From the NCBI GenBank assembly GCA_003223895.1, contig QHXD01000098.1, forward strand, positions 1 to 17,764: 17,764 nucleotides of DNA, read 5' to 3'. Positions 1 to 6,807 of the stretch are shown piece after piece. Origin of the DNA: Acidobacteriota bacterium (lineage in GTDB: Bacteria > Acidobacteriota > Terriglobia > 20CM-2-55-15). Below the pieces are notes generated by a model. The model saw nothing but the letters and a program-made list of their open reading frames with translations, was not told the origin of the DNA and made no database searches. Numbering within the stretch: position 1 is the first letter of the stretch; each line of letters begins with the position of its first letter. The translations under genes and the position numbers were made by a program.

Positions 1-1
1 G

Positions 2-769
2 GAACTGCCCCGAATCCAACCCAAAGGCAGCGCGCGCCTGAGGACCGAGCGCGATCGTTATTCGCAGATTTCGAAAGTCGGGCCCGAGTCGCTGCGGCAT
101 TTCAAGCGTACATACAAAGAAGCGCTGAAGCGTCAGATCACGGCCGGCACCTACGATCCGCTCAATCCGTACATCGTTCCCATACACGAGGACAAACGTT
201 ACCTGTCCTGGAAAACCAAACAGCGGCCCGAGAGCAATGCCCTCATCCTTTATATGATGGACGTGTCCGGCTCGATGGGCGACGAGCAGAAGGATATCGT
301 GCGCGTCGAATCCTTCTGGATCGACACCTGGATCCAGACCAACTACAACGGCGTCGTGACCCGCTACATCATTCACGATGCGGTCGCGCAGGAAGTCGAT
401 GCCGAAACGTTCTTCCACACCCGCGAAAGCGGCGGCACGGTGATCTCTTCCGCCTACGAGCTGTGCCTCAAGATCATCGACGAAGAATACCCTCAGGACC
501 TCTGGAACATTTATATCTTCCACTTCTCCGACGGGGACAACTGGTCCGGAGGCGACACGGATCGCTGCATCAATCTTTTGAAAACCAATCTCCTGCCCAG
601 AGTGAACCTTTTCGGTTACGGCCAGGTCGAGAGCACGTACGGAAGCGGACAGTTCATTCGAGAGCTCGAAAATAACATTGCGGATGCCGATAACCTCGTC
701 ACCTCGCGTATCGAGAACAGGGAAGACATCTACCAGTCGATTAAAGATTTTCTGGGAAAGGGCAAGTAA
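2..769 (+). CDS. DUF444 (YeaH/YhbH family) VWA-like protein, 5' partial
   Basis: The reading frame is open from base 2 to the TAA at 767-769, so the gene starts left of the window; 255 residues are visible. The visible part begins ELPRIQPKG, then has a basic stretch, then the hydrophobic strand ALILYMMDVSGSMGDEQK, whose DVSGS (about residues 87-91 of the visible part) matches a MIDAS metal-binding motif of a von Willebrand A-like fold. This layout is that of the DUF444 family (YeaH in Enterobacteria, YhbH in Bacillus). In those genomes the family sits with the PrkA kinase and SpoVR/YcgB and is linked to stress adaptation or sporulation; its biochemical role is not known. Here SpoVR starts 3 bp after the stop, so the two are surely co-transcribed. 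An internal ATG at 254 is not the real start because homologous sequence continues upstream of it. Confidence 0.93.
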   Translation, partial: ELPRIQPKGSARLRTERDRYSQISKVGPESLRHFKRTYKEALKRQITAGTYDPLNPYIVPIHEDKRYLSWKTKQRPESNALILYMMDVSGSMGDEQKDIVRVESFWIDTWIQTNYNGVVTRYIIHDAVAQEVDAETFFHTRESGGTVISSAYELCLKIIDEEYPQDLWNIYIFHFSDGDNWSGGDTDRCINLLKTNLLPRVNLFGYGQVESTYGSGQFIRELENNIADADNLVTSRIENREDIYQSIKDFLGKGK

Positions 770-772
770 AGC

Positions 773-2275
773 ATGTCGCTGACCGTTCAAAGCCGGAGGC
801 AGAGCCTTACACCGGAACTGACGCGGCTCAATCGTGAAATCGAAGAGCATGCGCGCGAGTACGGCCTGGACTTCTACGAAACGTTCTTCGAAATCCTCGA
901 TTTCGAAGAGATGAACATGGTGGCCGCCTACGGTGGGTTTCCGAATCGCTATCCCCACTGGAAGTTCGGCATGGAATACGAGCGGCTCAACAAGAGCTAC
1001 GCGTACGGTCTGCACAAGATCTACGAGATGGTCATCAACAACGACCCGTGCTACGCGTATCTGCTCGAGTGCAATCACCTGGTCGATCAGAAACTCGTGA
1101 TGGCCCATGTGTACGGGCACTGCGACTTCTTCAAGAACAACATCTGGTTCTCGAAGACGAATCGCAAAATGATGGACACCATGGCGAACCACGCCACGAA
1201 GGTGAGGAAATACATCGACAAGTACGGCCTGGACGCCGTCGAAAGTTTCATCGATATCTGCCTGTCGATCGACGACCTCATCGATCATCATTCGGTGTTC
1301 ATCGAGCGCAAGGCGAAGCCCCGTGAAGGGACGGAAGAACCGATCATCATCAAGAAGATCGCGTCGAGCGAATACATGGACGACTTCATCAATCCGAAGG
1401 AGTTCATGGACCAGCAGAAGCAGAAACTCGAGGAAGAACGGCAGAGGCGCCGCCGTTTCCCCGAACAGCCGCAGAAAGACATTCTGCTGTTCCTCATCGA
1501 ACACGGCCCGCTCGAAAACTGGCAGCGCGACATCCTGTGGATGATTCGCGAGGAGGCGTACTACTTCGCGCCGCAGGCTCAGACCAAAATCATGAACGAA
1601 GGCTGGGCGACCTACTGGCATGCAAAGATCATGACCGAGCGCGCGCTCAATGACGCCGAGGTGATCGACTTTGCCGACCATCACTCGGGAACCGTTGCGG
1701 CTCATCCCGGACAGATCAATCCGTACCGGCTGGGCTTCGAGCTATGGAAAGACATCGAGGATCGCTGGAACAAAGGCAAATTCGGCAAGGATTACGACGA
1801 GTGCGACGATTACATCTCCAAACGCGAATGGGATATCGGCCTCGGCCTGGGCCGTGAAAAGATCTTTGAGACCCGGCGGGTTCACAACGACATCACTTTC
1901 ATCGACGCGTTCTTCACGGAGGAGTTCTGCCACGAGCACAAATTTTTCACGTATCACTTCAATGCCGAGCGCGGCGTTTATGAGATTGCCGATCGCAACT
2001 GGAAAAGCGTGAAACACAAATTGCTGTTTTCGCTGACGAACTTCGGACAGCCGTTTATCTATGTCACCGATGGGAATTTTGAAAACCGCGGCGAATTGCT
2101 GCTGGAACACCGGCATGAAGGCATCGATCTGCGGATCGATTACGCCAAGGATACGCTGAGGAATCTGTATCCGATCTGGTCGCGGCCGGTGCACCTGAAG
2201 ACCTTGGTCGAAGGCAAGGGCAAGATGTTCACCTTTGACGGTGAAAAGCACAGCGAGAGGAAGACAGATGGATGA
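773..2275 (+). CDS. SpoVR family protein (YcgB-like)
   Basis: This 500-residue protein has the length and conserved blocks of the SpoVR family: YGGFPNRYPHWKFGMEYE near residues 53-70, HVYGHCDFFKNN near 112-123 and NEGWATYWHAKIM near 275-287. The many conserved His, Glu and Asp residues suggest a metal site, which is inference. SpoVR is required for spore cortex formation in Bacillus; in non-spore-formers such as E. coli the homologue YcgB is a stationary-phase/stress protein whose biochemistry is unknown. The ATG at 773 lies 3 bp after the DUF444 stop and is preceded by a purine-rich GGAAAGGG ribosome-binding region inside the upstream gene. The 3' end overlaps the next gene by 8 bp, so the three genes form one operon. 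Confidence 0.95.
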   Translation: MSLTVQSRRQSLTPELTRLNREIEEHAREYGLDFYETFFEILDFEEMNMVAAYGGFPNRYPHWKFGMEYERLNKSYAYGLHKIYEMVINNDPCYAYLLECNHLVDQKLVMAHVYGHCDFFKNNIWFSKTNRKMMDTMANHATKVRKYIDKYGLDAVESFIDICLSIDDLIDHHSVFIERKAKPREGTEEPIIIKKIASSEYMDDFINPKEFMDQQKQKLEEERQRRRRFPEQPQKDILLFLIEHGPLENWQRDILWMIREEAYYFAPQAQTKIMNEGWATYWHAKIMTERALNDAEVIDFADHHSGTVAAHPGQINPYRLGFELWKDIEDRWNKGKFGKDYDECDDYISKREWDIGLGLGREKIFETRRVHNDITFIDAFFTEEFCHEHKFFTYHFNAERGVYEIADRNWKSVKHKLLFSLTNFGQPFIYVTDGNFENRGELLLEHRHEGIDLRIDYAKDTLRNLYPIWSRPVHLKTLVEGKGKMFTFDGEKHSERKTDG

Positions 2276-2609
2276 TGTAAAGATTACTACCGACATTGAA
2301 GCGACAGATCAACTTGGGATGCTCCTGAAAAGTGTCAAGGTCGAGTCCCTGCGGAAGGGCGATCTCCAGAAGCAGGCGAAGGCGATCGTCGAGAAGATCA
2401 CCTATCTCGGTTGCGAACTGAAGGTCATCGAAGTGGACGGCGTGTCGAACGCCGTGCAGATCCGCAGCAAAAAGCCTGTCGAGGATGGATTCATCGAGAT
2501 TATCCTTCGCGGCGGAAATTGGTTATCGCTGGAGCGAAAACCCGCCGCCCTTCATATTTCCAAAGGTGATTTCGAGAAACTGATCCGGCACCTGACGGAA
2601 TTGTTCTAG
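2268..2609 (+). CDS. small conserved-looking protein of unknown function, third gene of DUF444-SpoVR operon
   Basis: The protein has 113 residues. I choose the ATG at 2268 over an in-frame TTG at 2235 because GAGAGGAAG lies just upstream at a good distance and it leaves only an 8-bp overlap with spoVR. The sequence is mixed alpha/beta and soluble: an N-terminal acidic stretch, a helix around LRKGDLQKQAKAIVEKI, then strands (LKVIEVDG, NAVQIRSKK, GFIEIILRGGNWLSLERKP) and a C-terminal helix (FEKLIRHLTELF). It has no signal peptide, no membrane segment and one cysteine. I do not recognise a named family. Tight coupling to spoVR suggests a partner or accessory of the DUF444/SpoVR module. A 20-bp-stem hairpin follows within 5 bp of the stop. 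Confidence 0.85.
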   Translation: MDDVKITTDIEATDQLGMLLKSVKVESLRKGDLQKQAKAIVEKITYLGCELKVIEVDGVSNAVQIRSKKPVEDGFIEIILRGGNWLSLERKPAALHISKGDFEKLIRHLTELF

Positions 2610-2613
2610 AACG

Positions 2614-2681
2614 GAAAGGGAAGTAGCCGCCAAGGCGCGAATTACGCGAACGATTGGCGTTTTGGCGGCTACTTCCCTTTC
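2614..2681. repeat. 20-bp-stem inverted repeat with GTAG/CTAC ends of the inner hairpin (BIME-like)
   Basis: Bases 2614-2633 are the exact reverse complement of 2662-2681, giving a 20-bp perfect stem around a 28-base loop. GTAG occurs at 2623-2626 and CTAC at 2669-2672, each at the base of an inner GCCGCCAA/TTGGCGGC stem. A second TTGGCG at 2654-2659 offers an alternative inner pairing with CGCCAA at 2628-2633. It lies right after the SpoVR operon and before the ABC exporter, so it may also end transcription, although no T-run follows. The GTAG heads resemble REP elements moved by RAYT (TnpA-REP) proteins; that link is inference. Confidence 0.8.
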
Positions 2682-2692
2682 TTTAGCCCGCG
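2681..2692. repeat. half copy of the GTAG REP-like element
   Basis: CTTTAGCCCGCG is identical to the right half of the 24-base element found complete at 8878-8901 (and inverted at 3496-3519). It abuts the right arm of the 2614-2681 palindrome, sharing base 2681. A 12-base identity could be chance but is unlikely in a window of this size, so this is probably a remnant. Confidence 0.45.
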
Positions 2693-2719
2693 TTCGTTTT
2701 GTGCTTCAATACACCCCGC

Positions 2720-3505
2720 ATGACGCTCGCCATTGAAACGCGGCAACTCACCCGATTCTTCGATAATCTCTGCGCCGTGGACCACGTTGACTTGCAGGTC
2801 GAACGCGGAACCTTCTACGGCTTCCTTGGACCAAACGGCGCCGGAAAGTCCACAACGATCAAGATGCTGACCGGCTTGCTGGCCGCTTCCGATGGACAGA
2901 TCCTTGTCCTGGGGAAGAACATGCTCGATCCGAAGCAGGCGCTGGAAGCCAAAAGGATGATTGGCGTCGTGCCGGAAGATCTGGCGCTGTTCGACAACCT
3001 GACGGCCCGCGAACACCTCACTTTCATCGGGCGGATGTATCTGCTGCCCCACGATACCATCCGAAAACGCATCGATGAATTGCTGTCCCTGCTCGGGCTT
3101 CAGAACGAAGAGAAAAAGCTCACCCTGGAATACTCTCATGGCATGAAGAAGAAGCTCGCCCTCGCCGCGGCGCTGCTGCCAAACCCGGATCTTTTGTTCC
3201 TCGACGAGCCCTTCGAAGGAGTGGACGCGATCACCTCTCGCGTCATCCGGGAAATGCTGGCCGGCTATGTCGAGCGCGGGTCGACAGTCTTCCTCACCTC
3301 GCATGTCCTCGACGTGGTGGAAAGAATGTGCACGCACGTGGGAATCATCGCGAAAGGAAAACTGGTGGAACAGGGCTCACTCGATGAGCTTCGCCAGGGC
3401 AGTTCGCTCGAAGCTCGCTTTCTCGAGAAGGTCGGGGCGGATCCCGAGGTGACACAGAAACTGTCGTGGCTCGAGGACGCGGGCGCGGGCTCCGGCGCGG
3501 GCTAA
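2720..3505 (+). CDS. ABC transporter ATP-binding protein (ABC-2 type exporter)
   Basis: This 261-residue protein is the nucleotide-binding subunit of an ABC exporter. It shows Walker A GPNGAGKST at residues 37-45, a Q-loop region near GVVPEDLALFDNLTAREHL, a degenerate signature YSHGMKKK in place of LSGGQ, Walker B LLFLDEP followed by the catalytic Glu, the D-loop region GVDA, and the switch His in LTSHVLDVVERM. The degenerate signature is common in CcmA/DrrA-like exporter ATPases. I chose ATG 2720 because the family starts just before the IETRQLTRFF strand; the in-frame TTG at 2699 would add only CFNTPR-type residues and no clear ribosome site favours it. The C-terminal tail after LSWLE (DAGAGSGAG) and the TAA stop come from repeat sequence. 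The permease follows 41 bp later; the substrate is unknown. Confidence 0.92.
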   Translation: MTLAIETRQLTRFFDNLCAVDHVDLQVERGTFYGFLGPNGAGKSTTIKMLTGLLAASDGQILVLGKNMLDPKQALEAKRMIGVVPEDLALFDNLTAREHLTFIGRMYLLPHDTIRKRIDELLSLLGLQNEEKKLTLEYSHGMKKKLALAAALLPNPDLLFLDEPFEGVDAITSRVIREMLAGYVERGSTVFLTSHVLDVVERMCTHVGIIAKGKLVEQGSLDELRQGSSLEARFLEKVGADPEVTQKLSWLEDAGAGSGAG

Positions 3506-3519
3506 AGCCCGCGACTACA
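3496..3519. repeat. GTAG-type REP-like element, copy 1 (inverted)
   Basis: An 8-bp stem CGCGGGCT / AGCCCGCG with an AA loop (3496-3513) is followed by ACTACA. The 24 bases are the exact reverse complement of 8878-8901. On the minus strand GTAG sits one base before the hairpin, the layout of REP elements linked to RAYT transposases. A direct repeat GGCGCGGGCT at 3482-3491 and 3494-3503 abuts it. The TAA stop of the ATPase gene (3503-3505) lies in the loop. Confidence 0.85.
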
Positions 3520-3546
3520 TTCGGGAACGACATTTGGGGCATTCGC

Positions 3547-4743
3547 ATGAACTGGCAACACTTTCGAACATTCCTCTGGTTGCGGTGGCGTCTGCGCGTC
3601 AATCAAAACAAGCGGGCGGGCAGCGCCAGCGTTTGGATCCAGAGGTTTTTCCTCGCTTGCGGGATTGCCGCGGCAGTTGTGATGTTCGTCATCTTCCTGC
3701 TGCTCGGCCTCTTCGTGCTCGAAAGGCAGCCGCCGGCTATCCTCATGCTTGTGTGGGATGGGCTCGTCGCCGCTTTTTTATTCGTGTGGCTGATTGAGCT
3801 GCTTGTCGAACTGCAGCGGTCTGAGATCCTGTCGATGGACAAGTTCCTGCACCTGCCCGTTTCCCTCAATGGCGCCTTCCTGATCAACTATGCGGGGTCG
3901 ATCCTCAGCCCCGTTGCAGTCGTGGCCTTATCGGCAATGATAGGGCTCTCTATTGGGTTGACCGTTTCCCGGGGGCCTTCCATGCTCGTCTTGTTTCCGC
4001 TCGTGGCGGCATTTTTCGTCGCCGTCACCTCCATCACTTATCAGTTCCGTGGATGGCTGGCTTCCCTGATGATGAACAAGCGGCGGAGGCGTACGATCAT
4101 TTCGATCGCAACGATCGTCTTCGTGCTTATCGTTAATTTGCCGAATCTGCTGACCCAGCCTTGGCGGGCCGGAGGCAACATCGCAGCTCGCGCGGAAATG
4201 GAGAAGGAAATTTCCCGGCTCGATCAACTCCTGGCAGCGGGCCGGATAGACAAGGACGAGCACCGCCGGCAGGTCCTGTCTGTCCGGGGCAAGTATCGTT
4301 TCGGTGGACGTCTGGCCGGCCTGCAACCGGACGAGATTCAGCAAACGGCGACAATGGTGAACACGGTCGTTCCGCTCGGCTGGCTTCCCTATGGCGCCAG
4401 CACGGCGGCCGAGGGCAGGGTTCTGCCGTCGCTGCTGGGCGCTTTTGGGCTGGTCCTGATTGGAGGGGCAAGCCTGGCGCGTTCTTACCGGACGACTTTG
4501 CGGTTATATACGGGACAGTTCGGTTCCAGAAAACCGCGCACAACAGCCTTGCCGGCGCCCGCCCGGCCATCGACGGCTTCCGCCGGTTTGCTTGAAAAAC
4601 GGCTTCCGTGGCTATCCGAGCAGGCATCAGCCATCGCGCTGGCATGCTTCCGCTCCCTGACGCGGGCGCCTGAAGCAAAGTTGCTGCGTGTTGCCAGTTC
4701 ATGCGAAACAATTCGGACCCGCCCGAATTGCTCCGTCCGCTGA
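3547..4743 (+). CDS. ABC-2 type permease, N-terminal part (frame broken)
   Basis: From ATG 3547 the frame encodes about 398 residues. A cytosolic start MNWQHFRTFLWLRWRLR is followed by hydrophobic segments (AAAVVMFVIFLLLGLFVL, LVAAFLFVWLIELLVEL, ILSPVAVVALSAMIGLSIGL, LVLFPLVAAFFVAV, IISIATIVFVLIVNL), a charged loop, then LLGAFGLVLIGGASLA. It continues to RSLTRAPEAKLL and after about 4686 gives an unrelated tail ending in TRPNCSVR. The homologous continuation is in another frame from about 4701, so a permease of roughly 560-600 residues has been split. The upstream in-frame start at 3466 lies within the ATPase gene and reads through the REP element, so I rejected it. With the ATPase it would form an exporter of unknown substrate, if still functional. 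Confidence 0.8.
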   Translation: MNWQHFRTFLWLRWRLRVNQNKRAGSASVWIQRFFLACGIAAAVVMFVIFLLLGLFVLERQPPAILMLVWDGLVAAFLFVWLIELLVELQRSEILSMDKFLHLPVSLNGAFLINYAGSILSPVAVVALSAMIGLSIGLTVSRGPSMLVLFPLVAAFFVAVTSITYQFRGWLASLMMNKRRRRTIISIATIVFVLIVNLPNLLTQPWRAGGNIAARAEMEKEISRLDQLLAAGRIDKDEHRRQVLSVRGKYRFGGRLAGLQPDEIQQTATMVNTVVPLGWLPYGASTAAEGRVLPSLLGAFGLVLIGGASLARSYRTTLRLYTGQFGSRKPRTTALPAPARPSTASAGLLEKRLPWLSEQASAIALACFRSLTRAPEAKLLRVASSCETIRTRPNCSVR

Positions 4744-5345
4744 TGGCCTTTGCCGGTATCGGCATGATTCTCGCCACCTTGTTGCAACTGGCCGGGAACC
4801 AATTCGGCTTCGATCGAAGCGGCTTCCGGACCTATGTTCTGGCGCCCGCCCGGCGTAGAGACATATTGCTTGGCAAGAACCTGGCGCTGGCGCCGCTGGT
4901 TCTGGGACTGGCGGCGGCGGTGGTTGTGGCCGTGCAAGTTATCTATCCGATGCGGGTCGACCACTTTCTTGCGGCCTTGACGCAGACGGTTCCGATGTAC
5001 CTGTTGTTTTGCCTTCTTTGGAACTTTCTCTCTATGCTTGCTCCTGTCCCGGTTGCGCCAGGCTCGATCAAACCCTCCAAACCAAAGGGTATGGCGATTC
5101 TCATTCACCTGGGATTTCTGTTCCTATTTCCGCTGGCTCTGTCCCCGACTCTCATTCCGCTCGGGATCGAGTTTCTACTGAGTTGGGCAGGATGGTCGAC
5201 GTGGTTTCCGGCCTACCTCGTATTTATCCTGCTGGAATCTGCCGCCGTTATTTGCGTGTATCCTCTGGTTGTGGACTGGCAGGGCGAGTTGCTCCAGCGC
5301 CGCGAACAACAGATTCTGGAAGTCGTGACCAGCAAAATCGAGTAA
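4701..5345 (+). CDS. ABC-2 type permease, C-terminal part (frame-shifted from previous)
   Basis: The frame from 4701 encodes 214 residues beginning MRNNSDPPELLRPLMAF. It carries several membrane segments: LMAFAGIGMILATLLQLAG, LAPLVLGLAAAVVVAVQVIY, VPMYLLFCLLWNFLSML, LIHLGFLFLFPLALSPTLIPL and AYLVFILLESAAVICVYPLV. Motifs GNQFGFDRSGFRTYVLAPARRRDILLGKNLALAP and the C-terminal LLQRREQQILEVVTSKIE fit the C-terminal half of the same kind of exporter permease. No ribosome-binding site precedes the ATG, which is probably an internal codon and not a true start. Together with the 3547-4743 part this is one interrupted gene: either a pseudogene, a sequence/assembly error, or less likely a split permease. 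Some of the segment expected between the halves also seems to be missing. Confidence 0.75.
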   Translation: MRNNSDPPELLRPLMAFAGIGMILATLLQLAGNQFGFDRSGFRTYVLAPARRRDILLGKNLALAPLVLGLAAAVVVAVQVIYPMRVDHFLAALTQTVPMYLLFCLLWNFLSMLAPVPVAPGSIKPSKPKGMAILIHLGFLFLFPLALSPTLIPLGIEFLLSWAGWSTWFPAYLVFILLESAAVICVYPLVVDWQGELLQRREQQILEVVTSKIE

Positions 5346-5443
5346 TCTGGTATTTGCGTTGCCTCCGCATTTGGTTGATCAGTTGCTACGAATTTAGTGC
5401 GCAACTAATAGCGGCTTTCGTTCTCTTCCGGCAAGAGGCCGTA

Positions 5444-6718
5444 ATGAGTCTGGAAAGAAAAGAAGTTTCTCCTCAAACTTTGCAAGAATATGTTGGCCGA
5501 CTTCAGCGGATGTTGGAAGCTGCGAAGTGTCTCTGTTCCACGCTCGACCTTGCCGAACTAACTGAAATCATTCTCCAGATCATCCGCCGGGAAGTGCCTG
5601 TGGACCGGGTCACGGCCTTCACGGTTGACCGGGAAGCCAGGATTCTGCGGTCAGTCGTGGCCCAGGGTGTGGGAGATTTCGTGATTCGGATTCCCATTGG
5701 AGTGGGTATCGCCGGCACCGTTGCCCAGACCGGCGAGGTCCTGGATGTCCCCGACGCTTACGCGGACCGGAGATTTTATCCCGCAGTAGACTCGGTAACG
5801 GACTACCGCACGAGAGATATCTTCTGCCTGCCGATCTTCAGCCGCGAAAGAGAGATCGTGGGAGTACTTGAACTTTTGAATCGGTCCAGGCCAATTAGCG
5901 ACGACGACAAGACATTTCTCCGCGACATTTCGACTCATATCGGCCTGGCGCTGGAGCTCGCCTGGGCCCATCGGGGGTGTATCGAGAGGCAGAAGCTCGA
6001 GGAAGAGCTGAAAGGCGTCCGGGAGCGATTGGTTGAACTGGACCGTCTGCAGCTCATGGGCGAGTTGATTGGCGGTGTGATGCACGAGTTACATAATCCT
6101 CTTGCCATCGTCCTCGGCAACGTCGAACTTCTTAAACTGCAGTTGGATCCGGATGTCCGAACCCGAATGAGTCCCTATATTGAAAAGATCGAAGCGGCCG
6201 CCGACCGGTCCGCCGCCACGGTTCGAACGTTTCTGAACTTTGTAGAAGCGCCGAGGCGCGAACGCCGTCCTGTGGACCTGGTGGATGCGTTGCGGCAGAC
6301 TCGTGCGCTGCGCAACTACCATGAGGCGAACGCGGGCATTCAGGTCAATGATGCCCTTCAGAAAATTCCTGCAGTCATGGCCAATCCGGAAGAGATTCAG
6401 CAGGTTTTTCTGATCATCTTGAAAAACGCGGAAGAAGCGGTTATCGGCCATCAAAGCCATCCACGGATCACTCTGCAATGCTCGTACGATTCCGCGTCGG
6501 AACGCGTCCATATCGACATTATGGATAACGGCCGCGGCATCCCGCCTGAAGCGCACCCACGAATTTTCGAGCCTTTCTTCACAACGAAGCCAAAAGGAAC
6601 AAGCACGGGAATGAGTCTCACGATCGCTCGAAAAATCGTCGAAGACCACGGAGGCAAAATCTGGATGGAAACGAAGAAAGACGTGGGCACGACGCTGAGT
6701 ATCGAGCTCCCTGCTTAG
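5444..6718 (+). CDS. GAF-domain sensor histidine kinase
   Basis: The protein has 424 residues and no membrane segment. A GAF domain spans about residues 27-175, followed by a coiled-coil linker (QKLEEELKGVRERLVELDRLQ). The dimerisation/phospho-acceptor box MHELHNPLAIVLGN has H214. The ATPase domain shows the N box KNAEEAV (N328), the G1 box DNGRGI (361-365), the F region EPFFTTKPKG and a G2-like GTSTG (385-389). It should autophosphorylate on H214 in response to an unknown cytosolic ligand. No response regulator is in the window, so it is an orphan here. I chose ATG 5444, with AAGAGG 5 bases upstream; the frame is open to 5009 but that extension overlaps the permease gene and has no domain. 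The 98-bp gap before it holds nothing I can name. Confidence 0.9.
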   Translation: MSLERKEVSPQTLQEYVGRLQRMLEAAKCLCSTLDLAELTEIILQIIRREVPVDRVTAFTVDREARILRSVVAQGVGDFVIRIPIGVGIAGTVAQTGEVLDVPDAYADRRFYPAVDSVTDYRTRDIFCLPIFSREREIVGVLELLNRSRPISDDDKTFLRDISTHIGLALELAWAHRGCIERQKLEEELKGVRERLVELDRLQLMGELIGGVMHELHNPLAIVLGNVELLKLQLDPDVRTRMSPYIEKIEAAADRSAATVRTFLNFVEAPRRERRPVDLVDALRQTRALRNYHEANAGIQVNDALQKIPAVMANPEEIQQVFLIILKNAEEAVIGHQSHPRITLQCSYDSASERVHIDIMDNGRGIPPEAHPRIFEPFFTTKPKGTSTGMSLTIARKIVEDHGGKIWMETKKDVGTTLSIELPA

Positions 6719-6734
6719 AAGCGAGGTATTGAAA

Positions 6735-6784
6735 ATCACTAATCACGAATGTCCAATGCCCAATGGACATTCGTGATTAGTGAT
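6735..6784. repeat. 21-bp-arm perfect palindrome
   Basis: Bases 6735-6755 are the exact reverse complement of 6764-6784, with the 8-base loop ATGCCCAA. It sits 17 bp after the histidine kinase stop and 24 bp before the hydrolase frame. The arms contain ATCACTAATCA, also found in the palindrome at 10432-10461. It could act as a terminator for the kinase gene, but no T-run follows, so a dispersed repeat is the more likely nature. Confidence 0.8.
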
Positions 6785-6807
6785 CTTCAACCGTCCCTTC
6801 CCACGGA

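Noticed and set aside
1742..2296. 184-aa open frame on the minus strand within spoVR
   Set aside because: It lies antisense to a clearly conserved SpoVR protein and has no recognisable domain or ribosome site.
3466..3546. Upstream in-frame start for the permease
   Set aside because: It lies inside the ATPase gene and reads through the REP-like element; ATG 3547 begins the family-like sequence.
5381..5406. AGTTGC/GCAACT hairpin before the histidine kinase
   Set aside because: The six-base arms with a 14-base loop are too weak to claim as a terminator or operator.
5009..5443. Upstream extension of the histidine kinase frame
   Set aside because: It overlaps the permease C-terminal frame, has low-complexity translation and no domain; ATG 5444 has a ribosome site.
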